A stretch of 64,000 bases of DNA from UBA4582 sp965657335. GTDB taxonomy: Bacteria; Pseudomonadota; Gammaproteobacteria; Pseudomonadales; Azotimanducaceae. The stretch covers positions 1 to 64,000 of the forward strand of contig CBFHOH010000012.1 of NCBI GenBank assembly GCA_965657335.1. Direction: 5' to 3'. The translations under genes and the position numbers were made by a program. Shown here piece by piece: positions 33,458 through 42,740 of this stretch. Position 1 is the stretch's first letter; the number at the start of each line of letters is the position of its first letter. The notes beneath the pieces were generated by a model. It did no database searches and was not told the DNA's origin. It saw only the letters and a program-made list of their open reading frames with translations.

Positions 33458-35020
33458 ATGTACGCAGACCAATTTGCAGTTAAGAAAGCGGACCAACCTG
33501 CCATCATCATGGCAGATACTGGCAAAATCCTCACCTATCGGCAGTTTGATCAGCAGACAAACAAGGTTGCCCATCTACTCCGCTCTCAGGGACTTAATCG
33601 GCTAGATCACTACGCGATTTTTATGGAGAACTCAGTTCATTACCCTGAAATCTGCGGCGCCGGTGAACGTTCAGGTCTCTATTACACCTGCATAAACTCT
33701 TATCTCACTGCAGACGAACTTGCCTATATCCTCAACAATAGCGAATCTCGGACAGTTTTCACAAGCGCAGCAAAGTGCCGGGTCTTGAATGAAGCGCTCT
33801 TACAATGTCCTAACATCACAAAATGCTACGTTATTGCTGATGAAGATACAGAGCTACCAAGCGACATGTTTATCAATTATCACCATGCCATAGCAGACCA
33901 GCCATCGACCCCCATCGCTGATGAGTTTCTTGGCACTGCTATGCTCTACTCTTCGGGCACAACTGGACGGCCAAAAGGTATTCTACGCCCGCTGATGCCG
34001 CAGCCCCCCTCAGAACAGCTGCCAATAATGAGCTTTCTTCAGGGCCTTTGGCAGTACCGAGAGGACATGATTTACCTGTCACCTGCGCCGCTATATCACT
34101 CGGCTCCCCAGGCGGCAGTCGGGTTAACTATTCGCGCCGGCGGCACCGCCATCATTATGGAGAAGTTCGATCCGGAGGCATATCTCAACTACGTCGGCCA
34201 ATATGCTGTCACCCACAGCCAACTGGTCCCAACGATGTTCAGCAGAATGCTGAAACTACCTGAAAAAATACGCGCACAGGCAGATATATCCTCGCTCGAA
34301 GTTGCGATACATGCAGCCGCCCCTTGCCCCGCAAAAGTGAAAGAGCAGATGATTGATTGGTGGGGGCCAATAATCAACGAGTATTATGGTGCAACTGAGG
34401 GACTTGGATTTGCCGCCTGCAACAGTGAAGAATGGTTGGCGCATAGGGGTAGTGTCGGAAAAATAATCATGGGCGAAGCATTTATTCTCGATGAAGACGG
34501 AAAGCCAATGCCTGACGGAGAGCCAGGTGAAATATGGTTTAAAACCGCGAACGCATTTTCTTACTTTAATGATGATGAGAAAACCAAGGAAGTGACATCA
34601 AACGACGGCACAATGAGCACCGTAGGCGATATTGGCTACCTCGACAACGATGGCTTTCTTTATCTGACAGACCGGTCAACTTTCATGATCATCTCGGGTG
34701 GCGTGAATATTTATCCTCAGGAGACTGAAGACTTACTTATCACCCATCCCAAAATAGCAGATGCCGCTGTCTTCGGCGTACCTAACGAGGATTTTGGCGA
34801 AGAAGTGAAAGCCGTCGTTCAGACAATGCCTGATATTGAAGAGGACGAGGCACTGGTTCAGGCGCTGATGGCCTTTTGCGCCGAGCACCTTTCAGCACAA
34901 AAATGCCCAAGATCAATTGACTTCGAGGCTGAGTTGCCGCGGCTACCGACAGGCAAACTCTACAAGCGTGTGCTCCGAGACAAATATTGGGCAGACAAGC
35001 GGAGTAAAATTTTGGGTTAG
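33458..35020 (+). CDS. AMP-forming acyl-CoA ligase
   Basis: A 520-residue ANL-family ligase. It has the P-loop SSGTTGRPKG near residue 170, EYYGATEG near 310, and the GDIGYLDNDGFLYLTDRS hinge. NIYPQETEDLL (cousin of the usual motif for A8) and a C-terminal LPTGKLYKR with the catalytic lysine follow. It activates a fatty or other carboxylic acid. GGGGAG is nine bases before the ATG. It faces an acyl-CoA dehydrogenase pair across a strong inverted repeat (35060-35088), so the two units may serve one pathway. Confidence 0.9.
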   Translation: MYADQFAVKKADQPAIIMADTGKILTYRQFDQQTNKVAHLLRSQGLNRLDHYAIFMENSVHYPEICGAGERSGLYYTCINSYLTADELAYILNNSESRTVFTSAAKCRVLNEALLQCPNITKCYVIADEDTELPSDMFINYHHAIADQPSTPIADEFLGTAMLYSSGTTGRPKGILRPLMPQPPSEQLPIMSFLQGLWQYREDMIYLSPAPLYHSAPQAAVGLTIRAGGTAIIMEKFDPEAYLNYVGQYAVTHSQLVPTMFSRMLKLPEKIRAQADISSLEVAIHAAAPCPAKVKEQMIDWWGPIINEYYGATEGLGFAACNSEEWLAHRGSVGKIIMGEAFILDEDGKPMPDGEPGEIWFKTANAFSYFNDDEKTKEVTSNDGTMSTVGDIGYLDNDGFLYLTDRSTFMIISGGVNIYPQETEDLLITHPKIADAAVFGVPNEDFGEEVKAVVQTMPDIEEDEALVQALMAFCAEHLSAQKCPRSIDFEAELPRLPTGKLYKRVLRDKYWADKRSKILG

Positions 35021-35059
35021 TCGCAAACACCCTGTGAATGCCCCTGTGAATCTAGTGGC

Positions 35060-35088
35060 CCGGCGTGTTGCAATACTCAGCACGCCGG
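35060..35088. terminator. Bidirectional hairpin between convergent genes
   Basis: CCGGCGTG (35060-35067) and CACGCCGG (35081-35088) form an eight-base, GC-rich stem around a 13-base loop, between the stops of the ligase and the convergent dehydrogenase. There is no T run, so efficiency is uncertain. Confidence 0.55.
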
Positions 35089-35116
35089 ACTTAATCATCT
35101 CAATCAAGCGAGAAGC

Positions 35117-36358
35117 TTACGAACCCGTCGGTATTTTGTTGAATCCGATACCCTTATCCGCCCGCATATCATCGGGCAATCCAAGCACGCGCTCAGACAA
35201 GATATTACGTAATATCTGATCAGTACCACCTTCGATTCGCACTGCAGGTGAGCGCATCAACATCGCCTGAATGCGCGCTGAACCCCGAGCAATCTCTGGG
35301 TCTACTATTGCGCCACCTAACCCCTGAAGATCAAGCGAGAATTTAGCGATGTCTTGCATCATGCCACCTGCAACCAGCTTTCCGATACTGTTTTCGGGTC
35401 CGGGAATCTCTCCCTTTGACAGCGCAGAGATGGCTCGCGACGCGGTGTTTCTTAAACCAGCGCTCTTGGCATACCAATCTGCCAGTTTCGATTTCACCGC
35501 CGGATTATCGATGGCTGTGCCGGTCGCGACTCGCAGCTCCTCGACCAGCGCTTGAACCTCCGGAAACCCTGTAGCAATTCCGCCACCAATTGCCATACGC
35601 TCGTTCATCAGTGTCGTGAGGGAAACCCGCCAGCCTTCACCGACATCGCCCAGTCGTTGCGCATCAGGGATCCTAACATTGTCAAAATAAACCTCGTTGA
35701 AACCACTGTCGCCGTTGGCCTGCTTTATCGGCCTGACGTCCACGCCCTCGGACTTCATGTCAAGAAAGAACATGGTGAGCCCACGATGTTTTGGTGCCTC
35801 AGGATCTGTCCTCGTGATCAGAATGCCAAAGTCGCTGTGTTGTGCCCCTGAGGTCCAAATTTTCTGGCCATTGATCAACCAGTCATCGCCATCTTTTTCT
35901 GCCTTGGTTCGCAAACCTGCCAAGTCCGAGCCGGCCTGAGGTTCTGAAAATAGTTGGCACCAGACTTCTTGTCCACTTGCCAGTTTTGGAATGTAGCGTT
36001 TGAGCTGGTCTTCAGCCGCATAGGCCATCATGGTCGGCGCGCACATACCCTGACCAATGATGAAGGTTCCGCTTAGTTTGCCATATACGCCCTCCTCCTG
36101 ATTCCAAATGACACTCTGAATCGGCGTCGCGCCGCGGCCGCCGTATTTTTCCGGCCACTGGATACAGGCCCAACCGGCATCAGCTTTTTTCTTTTGCCAC
36201 TTTTTAGCTTCTGTTAACGCGTCATAACTACCCGTGCGCGTGCTACCAAAACCACTCAATTCAAGCTCTTCGCGCAAATAACTCGGCGCATTTTCAGCAA
36301 TCCAGCTTTTCACTTCACGACGGAAGGTTGCCTCTTCTTTTGTATCGTTAAAATCCAT
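35117..36358 (-). CDS. Acyl-CoA dehydrogenase, catalytic partner of a pair
   Basis: A 413-residue FAD enzyme. WCQLFSEPQAGSDLA and QKIWTSGAQHSD line the flavin/substrate pocket. The C-terminal RIEGGTDQILRN holds the catalytic glutamate expected in this subfamily. It follows the other dehydrogenase by ten bases with a strong AAGGAG site. Two different adjacent ACAD genes, only one with this motif, are characteristic of alpha2beta2 heterotetrameric dehydrogenases, known from steroid side-chain degradation. Confidence 0.9.
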   Translation of the reverse strand: MDFNDTKEEATFRREVKSWIAENAPSYLREELELSGFGSTRTGSYDALTEAKKWQKKKADAGWACIQWPEKYGGRGATPIQSVIWNQEEGVYGKLSGTFIIGQGMCAPTMMAYAAEDQLKRYIPKLASGQEVWCQLFSEPQAGSDLAGLRTKAEKDGDDWLINGQKIWTSGAQHSDFGILITRTDPEAPKHRGLTMFFLDMKSEGVDVRPIKQANGDSGFNEVYFDNVRIPDAQRLGDVGEGWRVSLTTLMNERMAIGGGIATGFPEVQALVEELRVATGTAIDNPAVKSKLADWYAKSAGLRNTASRAISALSKGEIPGPENSIGKLVAGGMMQDIAKFSLDLQGLGGAIVDPEIARGSARIQAMLMRSPAVRIEGGTDQILRNILSERVLGLPDDMRADKGIGFNKIPTGS

Positions 36359-36368
36359 TCGTTGCTCC

Positions 36369-37505
36369 TTAAGCCGCTTTGCCAGATGGTAATGCTTTAA
36401 TTAACTTGTCTTCCCACGCCGGTAATCCACCAAGCATCAATGTCATATAATTAGAACGTCGATAGTAAAGATGACAGTCAAATTCCCATGTGAAACCCAT
36501 GCCACCATGCACTTGAATATTATCTCGGGCACAAAGCTGATAAGCCTGAGTAGCCGAAACTCTGGCGGTGGCAGCCGCTAACGGCAGTTCATCAGAACTC
36601 GTTGACAGCGCCCACGCAGCGTAATAGCAATTTGATTCCGCCAGTTTAAGCGCCACATACATGTCTGCCATCATGTGCTTCAGCGCTTGGAATGACCCGA
36701 TGGGACGACCGAATGCAAACCGACCCTTTGCATAATCTACCGCCATATCAAGCGCTTTTCTTGCTCCACCTATTTGTTCAAACGCGACAAGCACGGCGGC
36801 CCTGTCATAGACCGCGTTTAACTGATGCCAGCCTTGACCAGAAACCCCTAACAGCTCACAAGGCGTGTTTGTAAATTCAACTGTGCAAGAGTTCATCGTA
36901 TCGTCAACGGTCGCGACCGGCGTCACCGTTACTGTGTCAGGCGCCGTGCCGATCGCATCGCGCAGATCAACTAGGTATAGACTCACACCGGCACTAATGT
37001 CCCGCGCGACCACAACACAAAGGTCCGCTACACCGGCATGCGGTACGATCAATTTACGGCCGGACATTTTGCCATCGCTACACGACACATAAATATTGTC
37101 TTCGGTGCTTTCTTCAGTCGATTCGGTAACCGCCAGCGTACCAATGATTTCTCCTGCGGCTAATTTTGGCAACCAAGCTTGCTTTTGAGCTTCAGAACCA
37201 AACAGTTGAATCGCTTCTGCTGCAAGATAAATTGAGGATGAAAAAGGTGTCGGCGCAAGATAAGCACCCAATTGCTCCGCAACAAGACACAGCGTCGAAT
37301 AACCTGCGCCCACCCCACCATATTCCACCGGAATCGCAGTTCCGGGCACCCCCATTTCAGCGAGACCTCGCCAGACATCCTCAGAGTAGGCGCCCTCTCC
37401 CTCGAGCACAGATCGAAACACTCCATTCTCGCAATTATTCATCAGGTACTTGTCTACCTGGTCTCTCACCATTTTCTCATCACTCGAGAAATCAAAGTCC
37501 ATCAT
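36369..37505 (-). CDS. Acyl-CoA dehydrogenase, probable non-catalytic-type partner
   Basis: A 378-residue ACAD homologue with EYGGVGAGYS and HGGMGFTWEFDCHLYYRR. The C-terminal segment is RRSNYMTLMLGG instead of the EGGTxQ motif carried by the neighbour, so the usual base is absent here. This matches the partner subunit in heterotetrameric ACADs. It starts with a one-base overlap (TAATG) after the MFS gene. A second in-frame ATG lies at 37502. Confidence 0.88.
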   Translation of the reverse strand: MMDFDFSSDEKMVRDQVDKYLMNNCENGVFRSVLEGEGAYSEDVWRGLAEMGVPGTAIPVEYGGVGAGYSTLCLVAEQLGAYLAPTPFSSSIYLAAEAIQLFGSEAQKQAWLPKLAAGEIIGTLAVTESTEESTEDNIYVSCSDGKMSGRKLIVPHAGVADLCVVVARDISAGVSLYLVDLRDAIGTAPDTVTVTPVATVDDTMNSCTVEFTNTPCELLGVSGQGWHQLNAVYDRAAVLVAFEQIGGARKALDMAVDYAKGRFAFGRPIGSFQALKHMMADMYVALKLAESNCYYAAWALSTSSDELPLAAATARVSATQAYQLCARDNIQVHGGMGFTWEFDCHLYYRRSNYMTLMLGGLPAWEDKLIKALPSGKAA

Positions 37506-38839
37506 TACACTCCATCTTCAGAAACATTAGCTCTATCAATACCCGCTTTGAGGTGATTACCGGCAAGATAGTAGTGAAAGCCAGACCATACATTAACAAA
37601 TGAAAAGACTAGCAGTGAATACCTCAGCGACTCATTGCCATAGGCATCTGCAAAAAGATCGCTCACAATCCCAACTGCCTGAGGTCCGAATCCTAAACCT
37701 ATGATGTTCAGCATGAACAGGCATATCGCTGCTGCAACTGCCCTCATTTCAGGTTTCACAAGGCTTTGAATCATTGCAAATGTGGGGGCCAGGTAGAACC
37801 CAGCAAAAAAAGCCGGTATCAAATAAACATATAGCGATGTGACAAAATCCTCGATGAGAAAAAAGAGCACAAGAAAAGGTACCAATCCTGCTTTCGCTAT
37901 CGCAACCAGCCAACCGAACCACCGTTCATCCCGTTGTGCGAGCATATCTGCGAGTTTACCGGCGGCAAATGTACCTGTGCCACCTACCACACCGGACATC
38001 AGCGCCAGCGTAAAACCTACTTCAGTTTGAGACAAACCGTGAGACCTGACGAAAAAAGCAGGCAACCACAACACCATGCCATAGCCAACGAAGCCCGCAA
38101 GGGAGCTACCAAAAACAGCGTGTCGGGTGGCCGGGGTCGACCACATGTATTTAACCACGCTGAGAAAAGGCGGCGCCGGTTTCTGCGCCTTTGGCGCAAG
38201 ACCATCTAACCTGTCAGAAGCGCCCCGCTCTGGTTCCGCGACGGTCAAGCGCACCAGTAAAGCTATTGCCAACCCAGGAAGACCGACAACAATGAAAGTT
38301 GTTCTCCAACCCCAGTTCTCACTCATCCAACCGCCAGCAAGGTACGCGATAAGTACCCCAAGGTTGACTCCGATGGCGTAAATGCCCATCGCTGTACCGC
38401 GTTGTTTTAGTGGAAACATGTCTGAAATCATGGAGTGCGAAGGCGGACTTGAACCTGCTTCTCCAATTCCTACACCTATCCTGGCGGCCACCAATTGAAG
38501 GTATGACTGAGCAAAGCCGCACACGACTGTCATACCACTCCAAACCGTCACAGCAAGAGCTATGATGTTCCGACGGTTGCTCCTATCAGCCAACATCGCA
38601 ATAGGCATACCAAGCGTCGCGTAGAAAAGCGCAAATGTCAGTCCGATCAAAAAACCCATCTGTGTATCACTGGCACCTAAGTCATGTTTAATTGGCTCTA
38701 ACAGAATGCCCATTATCTGACGGTCGACATGACTGGATGTAAAAACGAGCACTAAGACACCAAGTGCGTACCAGCGGTACCATGGCGCAGTAGTTACGCG
38801 AGACTGAGTTTTAATGGTTAATTCGCTCAAACTATTCAT
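37505..38839 (-). CDS. MFS transporter
   Basis: A 444-residue, 12-helix major facilitator protein. The helix 2-3 loop reads GMPIAMLADRSNRRN and the later loop GKLADMLAQRDER, typical MFS motifs. VDRQIMGILLEPIK at the start of the domain resembles the spinster/hexuronate-like group. It is first in an operon with two acyl-CoA dehydrogenase genes and overlaps them. It probably imports the acid those enzymes degrade. Confidence 0.88.
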   Translation of the reverse strand: MNSLSELTIKTQSRVTTAPWYRWYALGVLVLVFTSSHVDRQIMGILLEPIKHDLGASDTQMGFLIGLTFALFYATLGMPIAMLADRSNRRNIIALAVTVWSGMTVVCGFAQSYLQLVAARIGVGIGEAGSSPPSHSMISDMFPLKQRGTAMGIYAIGVNLGVLIAYLAGGWMSENWGWRTTFIVVGLPGLAIALLVRLTVAEPERGASDRLDGLAPKAQKPAPPFLSVVKYMWSTPATRHAVFGSSLAGFVGYGMVLWLPAFFVRSHGLSQTEVGFTLALMSGVVGGTGTFAAGKLADMLAQRDERWFGWLVAIAKAGLVPFLVLFFLIEDFVTSLYVYLIPAFFAGFYLAPTFAMIQSLVKPEMRAVAAAICLFMLNIIGLGFGPQAVGIVSDLFADAYGNESLRYSLLVFSFVNVWSGFHYYLAGNHLKAGIDRANVSEDGV

Positions 38840-39165
38840 CCCTTATTACTAATAAACTGCCCGGACAATATAAGTTTTACCGAGTTCGCGAACAAGTGCG
38901 AGCAGCGTCTTAAAAAGGCATACAAACATGGCGCCTCAGCGCCACGGATTATTTCAGACGCACACGAGCAAAACCTCCGCGCTAATCTTCTCTTTGCAGT
39001 CTTATCTAACGGTTCGCGAGTGTGTCGTTTTTACTCAAACACAAAAAAACCTGCAAAAAAACAACTGTTTTTACAATACTCGTTTGCTTTGGACCCGCAA
39101 ACATTGCATATTCCACAAGATTCCATGATCGCTCGTACCACCAATTATCCGAGGGTAGATCGCAA
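38840..39165. other. Intergenic region
   Basis: About 325 bases between divergent genes. An A-rich stretch at 39040-39080 is notable, but I see no gene. An in-frame GTG at 39022 would give the acyltransferase a 48-residue N-terminus without family likeness. Confidence 0.35.
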
Positions 39166-40008
39166 TTGCGTGCAATCTCAGGTCACATTTTAAGCTGTCT
39201 ATCGCTGACTGCAATTACCGTCAACCTGCTGATCTGGATTCCTTTTCTAGTACTTTTTGCTGTCCTCAATCTTATTCCTGTCAAAAAATTCCAGCACCTC
39301 TGTTATCGCTGTACGGCGATATTCTATCGGCTCGCTGTTGCAGGCAACACATTTTGGTTAACCCGAGTATTGCGGATAGATTTCAAAATTCACGGCAACC
39401 TGCGCAAAGATACAACGCGACCTCTTATTATTGTTAGTAACCACAAATCCTGGTTTGATATTCTGCTCCTACAGGCGATTGTTGTTCCTGACGGCCCTAT
39501 CCTGAAATTTTTAATAAAGTCGACGCTGGTATACGTGCCTGTTGTTGGCTGGATTTGCCTCGCACTTAGATTTCCTCGCTTAACTAGAGGTGGCTCGTTA
39601 AGCAAAAACAAAAAAGACTTTAAGGCTGTCTCTGAAGTTGCACAGCAAACCAGTTCAAGCTCAGACGCACTGCTAAACTTTGCTGAAGGCACTCGCTTTA
39701 CTGAGGAAAAAAGGAACCAGCAGAAATCTCCCTACGAATATCTGCTGCCGCCAAAATCCGGGGGGTTCAAGACCATGCTTAACACAATGGGTGACGCTCA
39801 AGTGCTTGATGTAACGGTTGGTTATCCAGCTGGAGGAGATTTCTGGACTTGCCTGAGCGGGTCAGTTCGCAGTATTGAAGTTTGGGTTGGAAGCACAAAC
39901 GCCAGCGAGCTAGGCAATTCAAAGCAATGGCTCGAGGCTCGCTGGCAAGAAAAAGAGCGCTTGTTGCAAGACCTTTACCACAACAATTACAGCGCTCAGA
40001 CTTCTTGA
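39166..40008 (+). CDS. 1-acyl-sn-glycerol-3-phosphate acyltransferase family (YihG/PlsC-like)
   Basis: A membrane acyltransferase of phospholipid synthesis or remodelling. In the 280-residue form, motif I is NHKSWFDIL (NHxxxxD) near residue 91 and motif III is FAEGTRF near 180, with Ala where Pro is usual. Hydrophobic helices cover residues about 8-40. TTG at 39166 is chosen since GAGGG is ten bases upstream and a membrane helix starts soon after; a GTG at 39022 is an alternative. The YihG subgroup is the best match. Confidence 0.82.
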   Translation: MRAISGHILSCLSLTAITVNLLIWIPFLVLFAVLNLIPVKKFQHLCYRCTAIFYRLAVAGNTFWLTRVLRIDFKIHGNLRKDTTRPLIIVSNHKSWFDILLLQAIVVPDGPILKFLIKSTLVYVPVVGWICLALRFPRLTRGGSLSKNKKDFKAVSEVAQQTSSSSDALLNFAEGTRFTEEKRNQQKSPYEYLLPPKSGGFKTMLNTMGDAQVLDVTVGYPAGGDFWTCLSGSVRSIEVWVGSTNASELGNSKQWLEARWQEKERLLQDLYHNNYSAQTS

Positions 40009-40015
40009 CGAAACA

Positions 40016-40831
40016 CTAGGCTGCCGGTCGCGTATCCGCCACGATAGAGACGCGTTCACCGTATCTACTCTCTGGATAATAATCCCACACCGCGTGATGT
40101 TGTGTACACCTGTTGTCCCAGAAAGCCAGCGTGTTAGGTTCCCAATCTACGCGCGCAACCAGCTTCGGTGTCGACTCGATATGGCGAAATAACATATCCA
40201 ACAATGCTCGGCTCTCATTGGGTCTCAGGCCCTTGATACGAGTGGTAAAACCGGAATTTACGTACAGCAATTTTTTACCTGTGTCCGGGTGAGTCGCAAT
40301 CACGGGGTGTTCATGTCTGGGATAGCCTCCTTCCGGCGGCGTTGTTTTATAGCTGCCGACATAGGGCAGTGCGCCGTCATGCACCGCAGTCAAACCTTGC
40401 AGCATATTCTTCATTCGCTCGGACAACAGATCGTATGCCAAATACATGTCAGCAAATAAGGTATCACCACCTCCACAGGCAGGCGTTTGCGTGACGTATA
40501 ACATCGAGCCCATTGGCGGATATTCGTCGCAGGTCACGTCAGTATGCCAACCTTCACCGGCCGTGTATGCGCTATCGGCATTCGTCGCCACCTTGAGTAT
40601 CTCGGGATGATCTTTTTGATCTTTATACATCGGATGTACGTGCAGCTTGCCAAACTTACTGCCCAACGCAACGTGTTGGTCCCGAGTCAGCTTTTGATCT
40701 CTAAATACCAGTACACCCCACTTCAACCAGCCTTCGCGAAGCGCATTAAAGGTATTGCTCCCCATGGGTTCAGACAAATCTATGCCGCTTACTTCCGCCC
40801 CCAAGTGAGGTGTAATTGATTTGAATTCCAT
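40016..40831 (-). CDS. TauD/TfdA-family Fe(II)/2-oxoglutarate dioxygenase
   Basis: A 271-residue enzyme with iron ligands in WHTDVTCDEYPP (H-x-D, near residue 95) and WDNRCTQHHAVWDY (distal His near 248), and the 2-oxoglutarate arginine in RYGERVSIV. Family members hydroxylate taurine, sulfate esters or carbamates; some fungal relatives (XanA) oxidise xanthine. It diverges from the allA-alc pair, next to a purine locus that lacks xanthine dehydrogenase. This is suggestive only. GAGGG precedes the ATG. Confidence 0.88.
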   Translation of the reverse strand: MEFKSITPHLGAEVSGIDLSEPMGSNTFNALREGWLKWGVLVFRDQKLTRDQHVALGSKFGKLHVHPMYKDQKDHPEILKVATNADSAYTAGEGWHTDVTCDEYPPMGSMLYVTQTPACGGGDTLFADMYLAYDLLSERMKNMLQGLTAVHDGALPYVGSYKTTPPEGGYPRHEHPVIATHPDTGKKLLYVNSGFTTRIKGLRPNESRALLDMLFRHIESTPKLVARVDWEPNTLAFWDNRCTQHHAVWDYYPESRYGERVSIVADTRPAA

Positions 40832-41054
40832 ATCTTTTCCCTCGCAGATATTTATTATTTGACCCGATAATAGCGCAAACTAATTCCATGTACAGTGTTT
40901 TGGAATCGTAAATCGCCTGTTTCACCAACGTCGCATCCGCGAACGCACGGTGCGACCGACTTCACGGGAATTACTGAAGCCGTAAACATGGCCACACTCT
41001 GATAACATGGATTCCAAACAACATGGAACGTCCGACGATGTCTAAACTCAAACA

Positions 41055-41564
41055 ATGAAAATTACCACTGCGCCACTGACGACTGCTTCTTTCGCGCCCT
41101 ATGGTGACGTCATTGAATCGGGGACAGCAAAAGAGATTCGCACAATCAACGACGGAAACACACAGCGATTTCACGACCTTGCAACCCTGTCATTAACGCA
41201 AGAAAGTGGCATGCCCCTGCTCAATATCTTCCGCACGACGCCATTAGCTTTGCCTTTACTTTTGCTCAAGATGGAGCGACACCCGCTGTCGAGTCAGGCA
41301 TTCGTTCCACTCTCAAACAATCCTTATCTGGTTGTTGTAGCACCTCCCGGCGAGCTGAACGAAGCGGACATCAAAGTGTTTAAAGCTGCTGGAAACCAAG
41401 GCGTGAATTATCATCCGGGCACTTGGCATCACTACAGTCTTGCGCTTGAGGGTGTATCGGACTTTTTAGTGATAGACAGAGGTTCGCCGCACCAAGATCC
41501 AGGTATTGGAGAAGACAACTGCGATGAAATCACATTAAGCCAGCCAATAGAGATTCTACTTTGA
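41055..41564 (+). CDS. allA: Ureidoglycolate lyase
   Basis: AllA splits ureidoglycolate into glyoxylate and urea, the last step of this purine route. The 169-residue cupin-like protein has FAPYGDVIE near the start, MERHPLSSQAFVPL with a metal-binding His/Gln region, and YHPGTWHHY near residue 118. It overlaps the allantoicase start region, so lyase and allantoicase are translated together. The ATG has no strong ribosome site. Confidence 0.93.
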   Translation: MKITTAPLTTASFAPYGDVIESGTAKEIRTINDGNTQRFHDLATLSLTQESGMPLLNIFRTTPLALPLLLLKMERHPLSSQAFVPLSNNPYLVVVAPPGELNEADIKVFKAAGNQGVNYHPGTWHHYSLALEGVSDFLVIDRGSPHQDPGIGEDNCDEITLSQPIEILL

Positions 41565-41566
41565 CC

Positions 41567-42640
41567 ATGATGAGACTAGCCGCATTCTTGAAGTCATACT
41601 CTGACTCGACATTCACCAATCCGCATCAAGTCGCCCTGCCAGATGAGCCACGGGATTGCAGGGGTGACTTTACCCATATGGGCGCGAAGTACTGGGGTTT
41701 CGAGTCAAAAAGGCACATTGCCACGAAGATTAATCGAACCGGAGATGGGTTCCACTTTAACGCCGAAGGGCATCACTGGCTCCATTTGGGACTGACATCA
41801 AGATCGAAAATCACACGCCTTACAATAAGTACCAAATGGTTCACAGGTAATCAGGTACCCACAATTTCAGCACAACTCACCGACAAACAAACAGGCGAGA
41901 TCACGTTAGTGCTGGAGAAACAGCGGCTCACCCCTGATGCCGATCACGCGTTCGACATCGATCCTACATGGGCAACGGACTGTAAAATTCTTTGCTTTCA
42001 TGAGGGTGGCATTGCCCGAGTCAATTTCTATGGCGAGGAGGGAGAAGCACTATATCGCCAAGATAACATTTTGGAGAAAGCCGAAATTTGTCATATCTCA
42101 AACGAACACTACGGCCGACCTGCGGATGCTGTTGTGGGTAAACGTGAGCAGGACTATATGTTTGGCTGGGAGTCAGCCCGCACCGGTTTCGGAGAGCATG
42201 CATTGTTCAAACTTGAAAAGGAAACAAGCATCTCAAGTATCATCGTTGACACTTACCTTCACCGATTAAATCCGCCCCTTAGCTGCCACATTTTCGGCGC
42301 AAACTTTGCCGCTGAGGCTTTGAATGATGTAGAAAACCTACCTTCGCTATCGTTACCGGGGTGGAAAGTTGTCTTACCGAATGCGAAAGAAATTATTCCA
42401 GAGGACTTTCGCGCATATATGGGTGATCAACAATATCTCGCGTCGGGGTTCTCCGAGTTTGAAATCAAACTGCACTTGCCAGACAACCCAATATGGAAAC
42501 CCCTCGTGAGCTTTGGTCACTTACATCCTGATACTTGGCACGAGTTTACAGCCATAGAGGAGACCGCAGCAGTGAATGCAATTTATTATATGCACTATCC
42601 GCATGGCGGCATTCACGGTTTAAGGGTCTTCGGTGCGTAA
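41567..42640 (+). CDS. alc: Allantoicase
   Basis: Allantoicase hydrolyses allantoate to ureidoglycolate and urea. The 357-residue protein has the family's two repeated beta-jelly-roll halves: HEGGIARVNFYG ends the first and HYPHGGIHGLRVFG the second. The N-terminal half has KYWGFESKRH in place of the usual WETRR motif, so it is a somewhat divergent member. A TTG at 41561 precedes the ATG at 41567 (ATG also at 41570). The gene follows allA directly. Confidence 0.88.
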   Translation: MMRLAAFLKSYSDSTFTNPHQVALPDEPRDCRGDFTHMGAKYWGFESKRHIATKINRTGDGFHFNAEGHHWLHLGLTSRSKITRLTISTKWFTGNQVPTISAQLTDKQTGEITLVLEKQRLTPDADHAFDIDPTWATDCKILCFHEGGIARVNFYGEEGEALYRQDNILEKAEICHISNEHYGRPADAVVGKREQDYMFGWESARTGFGEHALFKLEKETSISSIIVDTYLHRLNPPLSCHIFGANFAAEALNDVENLPSLSLPGWKVVLPNAKEIIPEDFRAYMGDQQYLASGFSEFEIKLHLPDNPIWKPLVSFGHLHPDTWHEFTAIEETAAVNAIYYMHYPHGGIHGLRVFGA

Positions 42641-42740
42641 CGCATCATCAGTTTCAACCCACCTTAGCCGTCTTTAAGGCAGTATCGTTTTACGTACCAG
42701 TTGCGTCATAATAGCAAGCCAGTATCGTCAGGAGTGCACA

